A stretch of DNA of 64,000 nucleotides, taken from Tieghemostelium lacteum. Taxonomy: Eukaryota > Evosea > Eumycetozoa > Dictyosteliales > Raperosteliaceae. A program made the translations under genes and the position numbers. The stretch is from NCBI GenBank assembly GCA_001606155.1, contig LODT01000029.1, forward strand, positions 620,001 to 684,000. The letters run 5' to 3'. The notes under the pieces were generated by a model. That model saw nothing but the letters and a program-made list of their open reading frames with translations, did no database searches and was not told the DNA's origin. Positions 58,603 through 64,000 of this stretch are shown piece after piece (the stretch's first letter is position 1; each line of letters starts with the position of its first letter).

Positions 58603-59439
58603 ATGGGTGGAGGTAATAAATCAAGTAGAGCTAATAATAAACAAAGAACTGCTTTTAAGCATAATCCAGGTAGTAAGAAGACAGAGATGATTCTTGCACT
58701 TCCCAATGAGGGATTGTGTTATAAGTGTCATGAAACTATAGAATGGAGAAAGAGATACAGAAGATATAAACCATTGACTGTTCCTGGTAAATGTAATAAA
58801 TGTCAACAAAAAACAGTAAAAAGAGCCTACCATTCCACGTGTGATGACTGTTCCATCAAGAATAATATCTGTGCAAAATGTAATGAACCAAAAGGAATTA
58901 TAAAGTAAGTTATTATCTTTTATATTCATAAATATTAAGTTTCATTAACTAACACTATATATAATAGCAAAATTGTTTCAAAAGAAGAACAAGATAAAGA
59001 ACAAGCTCAAATTAGAGAAGCTTTGAAATCAATGACTGAAAGACAAAGAAGAACATTTTTTAGAGAGGTTGAAAAAGGAAAAGATTCAAAAGATAAAGAA
59101 GGTGAAGATGACGAGGATTTTGATGAAGATGATGAGGATTTTGATAGTGAGGTTGAAGAAGAACCAAAGCCTAAATCTAATAGTACATCTACAAATGTAG
59201 CATCTGTTGATGATAAACAAAAACCACAACAACCAGAACAAAAACAACAAATTTTAAAAACTGAATCAACACCAACTCAAAAGAGTAGTGAACAAAAACC
59301 ACAACAAACTTTAAAACAAAAAGATATTAAAGAAGAAGAAGATGAAGATGAAGAGGATGAAGATGAAGAGGATGACGATGAAGAGTATGATGATGAAGAT
59401 TATGATGATGATGAAGAAGATGAAGAAGACGAAGAATAA
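58603..59439 (+). CDS. C9orf85-like (DUF2039) cysteine-rich protein with acidic tail
   Basis: Two exons, 58603-58904 and 58968-59439, give 257 residues. The intron is GTAAGT...ATAATAG, and the split codon AAC restores the frame. The N-terminal 100 residues match the human C9orf85 family: GLCYKCHETIEWRKRYRRYK, KCNKCQQKTVKRAYH, CDDCSIKNNICAKC. Eight or more paired cysteines should bind zinc. The C-terminal half is a low-complexity Gln/Pro/Lys segment ending in a long Asp/Glu run, longer than in the human protein. Molecular function of the family is unknown; the basic-Cys plus acidic layout suggests nucleic-acid or ribosome-related binding, which is only inference. The mitochondrial bL17 gene follows 108 bases downstream on the same strand. 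Confidence 0.85.
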
Positions 59440-59547
59440 ATTTATTGTAATATTTAACTTTATTTTCAAAATATGCAAAAACGATCAGTATTTGTAGTTT
59501 TTTTTTTTTTTTTTAGTTTTTGGTGGAAGAAGAGGATAAAGTGAAAA

Positions 59548-60090
59548 ATGAGACATGGTGATGTACATAGAAAATTAGGTAGATTGTCACAACATAGAAT
59601 GTTGATGTTTCGTACTATGGTTACACAACTGATAAAGCACGAAAGAATTAAGACAACTCTACCAAAAGCTAAAGAATTGATAAAGGAAGCAGATAAAATC
59701 ATTACTATTGCAAAGAGAAATACCAGACAATCACATTCATTGGCATTTGCCTATTTGACTGACCGTTCAGTTATACCCAAACTATTTAAACAGTTAAGAT
59801 TAAGATTCAAAGACAGACATGGTGGATATTGTAGAATTCTTAAAGTTGGCAATAGACTTTCAGATAAGGCACCAATGGCCTATATTGAATATGTAGATAA
59901 CGATTTAAAACCTCTGCGTGATTACAGAGCAAACAATGCAAAACATCATATGGTAAAGAAAAACACTGAAGAAGGTGTAGTCTTTAGTTATCAGGAAAAA
60001 GAAAGTGGTAAAGTTTTATCTTCTGCAATGGCACTCAATAACAGATTCAAAAAACTATCTTTATCCTATCAAAAACCTCAAGAAGCATAG
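59548..60090 (+). CDS. mrpl17: mitochondrial large-subunit ribosomal protein bL17m
   Basis: Single-exon frame of 180 residues. The start MRHGDVHRKLGRLSQHRMLM is the hallmark of bacterial/mitochondrial L17. It continues TMVTQLIKHERIKTTLPKAK, KIITIAKRN and a basic GGYCRILKVGNRLSDKAPMA. L17 binds 23S-type rRNA near the exit tunnel. The start at the conserved MRHG means no cleavable targeting peptide, as for several mitochondrial L17 proteins. The C-terminal 50 residues extend beyond the bacterial core. Confidence 0.93.
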   Translation: MRHGDVHRKLGRLSQHRMLMFRTMVTQLIKHERIKTTLPKAKELIKEADKIITIAKRNTRQSHSLAFAYLTDRSVIPKLFKQLRLRFKDRHGGYCRILKVGNRLSDKAPMAYIEYVDNDLKPLRDYRANNAKHHMVKKNTEEGVVFSYQEKESGKVLSSAMALNNRFKKLSLSYQKPQEA

Positions 60091-60469
60091 AGTAATAAAG
60101 AAATATATATATAATAATATAATAGTAAAAACAAAAACTAAAACAATTACAAAAACACCACTCTCAATTAATTACCACTCACACTACTTAAAATTTTTTT
60201 ATTTAGAAAGAGAGAGTGTGCATTTTTCACTTGTTCGTGACATATTTTTAAAAATAATTATTTAATATTATTATCTTATATTTCCACCCTTTCCCCCCCA
60301 ATTTAAAAATTTATCATTATAAGAAATTGATAGATTTTATATTAATATTTTTTTTTAATTTTTTTTGAATATAAGTATAAAGTTCACAATTGTATCTATC
60401 TCTGTTTTTTTAATTTAATCGTCAGTAATTTTTTTTCGTTTATCAGAAAAGTTGTAAAAAAGATTTTTG
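60091..60469. other. intergenic spacer
   Basis: About 380 bases with A/T runs, a CCACCCTTTCCCCCC patch near 60283-60299 and T tracts. It is likely the 3' end of bL17m and promoter of the SET gene. Nothing else is seen. Confidence 0.45.
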
Positions 60470-63400
60470 ATGAAAAGAATAAACTCCATCGATGGTCTAA
60501 ATGTCTTTCAAGAGAGCACCAACAGTGCCATTAAAATTGTAGTGGATGAGAATCTGGAGATTCTTGTAAAGGAGTTTGAGAGAGAAGGTCTGAAATTCAA
60601 CAGTAAGGTAATTTCACTCTCCAACAACTCATCAACTATAAATACACCACAGGCTACTTCTCCACCTCTCTTTCTCCATTCTATGTCTGTTGACCACTTT
60701 AACACCACCTCCATCACATCAATATCTAAAGGTGCACATCGTGGTTCTAAAGAGCATTTAATGGTACCCAATAACACTCAACTACATCTAAACCAAAATA
60801 TATCACCAATTACACCATCTCAACAACAACAACAACAACAACAACAACAGCAGCAACAAAATTCACTCTATAAATCACCACTTTCACTGTCAACTGCTTT
60901 GGCATCTCATCAAACTTCACCATTTATTTTGGGATATGCAATGGATGATATGAACAAGGATGACGAATTGGCTATTATACCTCCTTATTTGGTACCTTCA
61001 CATCCATTTTCAGAATTTACATCAACTACTCTTTTATTGAAAGTCTATAGACAACATTTAAACCAATCAGAGACTTTGGTAGAGGATGAAACACAAGAGA
61101 TTCTATTGGAAAATAGTAAATCTCTAACACAATATATCTATAGATTTGTAGATAGTAATCCACAGTTACTTCAAAACTTACAAATCAGTCTTGAACAATT
61201 GATTTGGATGTTGTATCTAATGGTTGATTATTTTACAAAATCTATTATTGATCCATTAAATATCTCACAATCTATCAAGAAAACTTCAATTTCATTAAAA
61301 GAAGACAATATCAGTACCACCAATAATAATAATAGTAGTAGTAGTAGTAGTCAGAATAGATCAAAATATTCAACACTTTCATTTATTGAAATTTTAAATA
61401 ATCTAATACCAATTCATACACCATTTACAGATTATGATGAAATTGAATCTATATTCTCTGAAATGGATAGTACTAATAGCTATCAAGAGATATCCAATCA
61501 TTTCAATGAGTCACTAGAACTATTGACTATATTCTATGATTGGTTACTAGAGTTTATTCAGTTTAAGAAATTCAATGAATCAGAGGATAGTAATGACAGT
61601 AGTAGTAACAAAGAGTTAAATGACAAAATCAAAAATATAAATAACCTAAATCAATTAAAAATGAAATACATGTTATTGAAAGTCTATAACATTGTCAAAA
61701 CATGTGCGATTGTAAATATTAACAATAGTAATGCCTATAGAGGTTTTATACCACTTCCACATTACATGTTACAAATTAATATCCATAAACCAAAGGATGT
61801 AAACACAACAAAACAACAGCCATTAAAAAAACTAGATAATCTATTTAAAAAATCTATTCAATTACATTTTTATAGATTAAAAAATGCAATGAATGGTAGT
61901 AGTTCTAGTAGAAATAGTAGTACTGAAATAGTGGCAATTTTGAAGAATAAAATATATAAAGAATCACCAATATTTTTAGATAATGTAGAGATGATTCCGA
62001 TACAGGAATTTAATAATAGAAAACAACATTCCAGCGCTGGTAGTAACAGAAACTCAGTATTGATTTCATCAGAGGAATATGAAGATGATCTCTCTAATTG
62101 GGATTTGATTAGTAATGAAGAGTTGTTAATGTACTATGGATACTCGCTCAATGAAGATAATGATAACCTTACTTTTAGAATCAAGGTTTATAAATCTGAA
62201 AAGGAGTTGATGGAGCTGTGTAAAGATGATCAAGAGGAGTTCCAAAGAGAGATGAAATTGATGAAAACCAAGATTAAGATACTTCAGTCTATTGGTATTG
62301 GAATGAATCTGTCTGCGTCTTCAGAAGGAAACCATAAACTGTGTATCAGTGAAGATGGCTATTTTGTAGAGACTCTAACTAGAGACAAACAGTTGGGAAC
62401 TAATGTCCTGGAGGTTTGTAGAATTAGTAAATTGCGTGAAGGAGAGTCCTATTTCTATGAAGAGAACCAGTGTTTGACTATGATTAATCCTAGAAATGAA
62501 TTGGAGACTCTTGTAAGTCTAAGTAAGAATCTTTTGCAGGTTCTCAATTTGATCTTGAAAAAGGTACATTTGATCAATGATGGTTCTATATGTATAGGTT
62601 CTCAAATGTTGTCTACGGAACTAGAGAAATATTATAAACAACATCAGTCCATTGTTGAACAGTCACTTTTGCATGTGTCTACATTAAAGAGCGAGTTTTG
62701 TAGATCTGCAAATTCCAGAGCTCTACAGAGTAGCTATGTTAAACCCATTGCTGATATCTATAGAAAATTTGAAAATTGGTTAAAATCAGGTGGAGTGATA
62801 TTCCCAAAGATTCAAATTGCAAATTTCAATGATTCCACTGGTAGAGGTGTTATAACTACCAAACGTATTGAAGAGGGTGAAGCTGTCATACAAGTTCCCA
62901 AAAACTATCTGATAACAGTTGACGTTGCAAAATCACATCCAGTGTTGGGTCCTATTTTTGCAGAGTTACATTTCAATGATGACACTGTACTCTTTCTATT
63001 CCTCATCTATGAAAAAGAGAATCCCAATAGCTTCTGGAGACCTTTTTACGAGACTTTGCCATCATATTTCACAACATCTATAAATTACAGTGCAACTGAG
63101 CTTTTGGAATTGGAGGGAACAAATCTCTTTGAAGAGACATTACAGGTGAAACAACAGCTACAATCATTCAGAGACTATCTATTTCCAGAGCTTTCTAAAC
63201 AATTTCCTGATGTTTTTCCAGAGACTTTGTACAGTTGGGAGAATTTCTTGTGGGCTAGGTCTTTGTTAGATAGCAGAGCTATACAGTTAAAGATAGATGG
63301 CCAAATCAAGTCTTGTCTAGTTCCAATGGCAGATATGATCAATCACCACCAACATGCTCAGATTTCAGAACGTTTCTTTGATGAAGAAACCAATTCATTT

Positions 63401-64000
63401 AAGATGATTAGTTGTTGTAATATACCTGTAAACAACCAGGTATTTTTACATTATGGTGCACTTCAGAATTGGGAATTGGCTTTGTACTATGGTTTTGTTA
63501 TTCCTAATAATATCTATGATAGCTATCACATTGGATTTGAATTGGACAGTGAAGAGATGGAACATGAACAAGATACAGAGGTAAAGAAAGAATTTGAATT
63601 GTTAAAGAAGAAAAAATTAAAATTACTAGAGGATCACAACTTGTCACTGGATTCACATTTCCTTAGAAAGGATAGAATTCCAAGCAAGATATTTGCAGCT
63701 CTCAGAGTGGTATTGCTCTCTGACAAGGAATTTAATCCACATGTTGATATATTCAATCCAATAACTCGAAGAAATGAAGAAATTGTTTTACAAACACTCT
63801 ATGGATTGGTTTTAATGCTACTAAAGAGATTTTCATCAACCTACCATGAAGACAAACAGCTATTGGAGAGTCTAATTGAACAGCAGCAACAAAATCAAAA
63901 TATTAGATCAAGTGAGGATTTGGAAGATGATGAAGAGGATGAAGATGAAAATGTAGATGAACCCAATGATATTAGATCAACTGAACAAATGTCCATGGTT
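60470..64000 (+). CDS. tandem-SET protein (SETD3/SETD6/RLSMT class), 3' end outside window
   Basis: ATG at 60470 opens a frame that stays open to the window end (about 1176 residues, incomplete). The C-terminal part carries a SET domain of the Rubisco-LSMT/SETD3/SETD6 type: TGRGVITTKRIEEGEAVIQ near residue 790, FLWARSLLDSRA, then LVPMADMINHH (substrate/SAM pocket Asn-His) and LHYGALQNWELALYYGFV. The first part looks like a second, degenerate copy: LEQLIWMLYLMVDYF, FIPLPHYMLQINIH without the NH pair, and SNEELLMYYGYSL. It also carries poly-Gln, Asn and Ser inserts. The enzyme would methylate lysine or histidine of a protein. The active half is inferred to be the second; the substrate is unknown. 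Confidence 0.85.
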   Translation, partial: MKRINSIDGLNVFQESTNSAIKIVVDENLEILVKEFEREGLKFNSKVISLSNNSSTINTPQATSPPLFLHSMSVDHFNTTSITSISKGAHRGSKEHLMVPNNTQLHLNQNISPITPSQQQQQQQQQQQQQNSLYKSPLSLSTALASHQTSPFILGYAMDDMNKDDELAIIPPYLVPSHPFSEFTSTTLLLKVYRQHLNQSETLVEDETQEILLENSKSLTQYIYRFVDSNPQLLQNLQISLEQLIWMLYLMVDYFTKSIIDPLNISQSIKKTSISLKEDNISTTNNNNSSSSSSQNRSKYSTLSFIEILNNLIPIHTPFTDYDEIESIFSEMDSTNSYQEISNHFNESLELLTIFYDWLLEFIQFKKFNESEDSNDSSSNKELNDKIKNINNLNQLKMKYMLLKVYNIVKTCAIVNINNSNAYRGFIPLPHYMLQINIHKPKDVNTTKQQPLKKLDNLFKKSIQLHFYRLKNAMNGSSSSRNSSTEIVAILKNKIYKESPIFLDNVEMIPIQEFNNRKQHSSAGSNRNSVLISSEEYEDDLSNWDLISNEELLMYYGYSLNEDNDNLTFRIKVYKSEKELMELCKDDQEEFQREMKLMKTKIKILQSIGIGMNLSASSEGNHKLCISEDGYFVETLTRDKQLGTNVLEVCRISKLREGESYFYEENQCLTMINPRNELETLVSLSKNLLQVLNLILKKVHLINDGSICIGSQMLSTELEKYYKQHQSIVEQSLLHVSTLKSEFCRSANSRALQSSYVKPIADIYRKFENWLKSGGVIFPKIQIANFNDSTGRGVITTKRIEEGEAVIQVPKNYLITVDVAKSHPVLGPIFAELHFNDDTVLFLFLIYEKENPNSFWRPFYETLPSYFTTSINYSATELLELEGTNLFEETLQVKQQLQSFRDYLFPELSKQFPDVFPETLYSWENFLWARSLLDSRAIQLKIDGQIKSCLVPMADMINHHQHAQISERFFDEETNSFKMISCCNIPVNNQVFLHYGALQNWELALYYGFVIPNNIYDSYHIGFELDSEEMEHEQDTEVKKEFELLKKKKLKLLEDHNLSLDSHFLRKDRIPSKIFAALRVVLLSDKEFNPHVDIFNPITRRNEEIVLQTLYGLVLMLLKRFSSTYHEDKQLLESLIEQQQQNQNIRSSEDLEDDEEDEDENVDEPNDIRSTEQMSMV
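60821..60860 (+). repeat. CAA/CAG repeat encoding poly-Gln
   Basis: About 13-14 consecutive Gln codons in the N-terminal part of the tandem-SET protein, ending with CAG CAG CAA CAA. Confidence 0.9.

Noticed and set aside
1-64000. tRNA, rRNA or CRISPR content
   Set aside because: Spacers were scanned by eye for cloverleaf arms and regularly spaced repeats; none were convincing. The only regular array is the coding 63-bp minisatellite.

Overview
The window looks like nuclear DNA of a dictyostelid social amoeba. It is AT-rich, with poly-Asn and poly-Gln tracts inside genes, tightly packed genes on both strands, and short AT-rich GT-AG introns (about 52-101 bases in the models below). It carries amoeba-typical genes: SCAR, an SRF-type MADS factor, an Arm-repeat RhoGEF, Asn-rich large proteins and an F-box-like/leucine-rich-repeat family. 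The coding regions look less extremely AT-biased than I would expect for Dictyostelium discoideum, so another dictyostelid genus is plausible, but I cannot name the species.

Layout. 1-12.4 kb: two tandem genes of the DUF3638/DUF3645 giant ATPase-like family, the first cut by the window edge and the second with its N-terminus in another frame. 12.5-24 kb: a small acidic protein, a membrane-anchored Smr protein, a predicted beta-propeller protein, an F-box-like/LRR protein, a mitochondrial rhodanese-like protein, a fused glycosyltransferase-sulfotransferase and a methyltransferase, nearly all on the minus strand. 24-31 kb: a secreted G8/beta-helix protein, SCAR (scrA), an SDF2-like MIR protein and an R-SNARE-like protein. 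31-39 kb: tandem 4-hydroxyphenylpyruvate dioxygenases and an Arm/RhoGEF/PH protein. 39-46.5 kb, the most irregular part: an LRR protein with an embedded WW domain, a small compact ORF, a PD-(D/E)XK-like protein, a broken FG-GAP gene and a 63-bp minisatellite gene. 46.5-64 kb: mitochondrial ribosome recycling factor, MYG1, an ATAD2/Yta7-type bromodomain AAA ATPase, glucokinase, srfA with a long upstream region, a C9orf85-like zinc-binding protein, mitochondrial bL17 and a tandem-SET protein that runs off the end.

Many genes only make sense once short introns are placed by eye. I joined exons where GT-AG sites, reading phase and family alignment all agreed. First coding exons are sometimes as short as 15 bases (both hpd copies, the rhodanese gene) or encode only a signal peptide (G8 protein, SDF2). 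The neighbours are mostly unrelated housekeeping and signalling genes, so no operon-like pathway is implied. Three otherwise good genes each carry a single-base frame change in a homopolymer (near 3195, 45943 and 50155), which may be assembly error.

Most unusual items: the three-module GT4/GT2-like/sulfotransferase protein, SecA-like motifs in the DUF3638 giants, an R-SNARE with Asn in the ionic zero layer, a WW domain inside an LRR protein, and a degenerate plus intact SET pair. I saw no rRNA, tRNA, transposon, virus-like element or CRISPR array.
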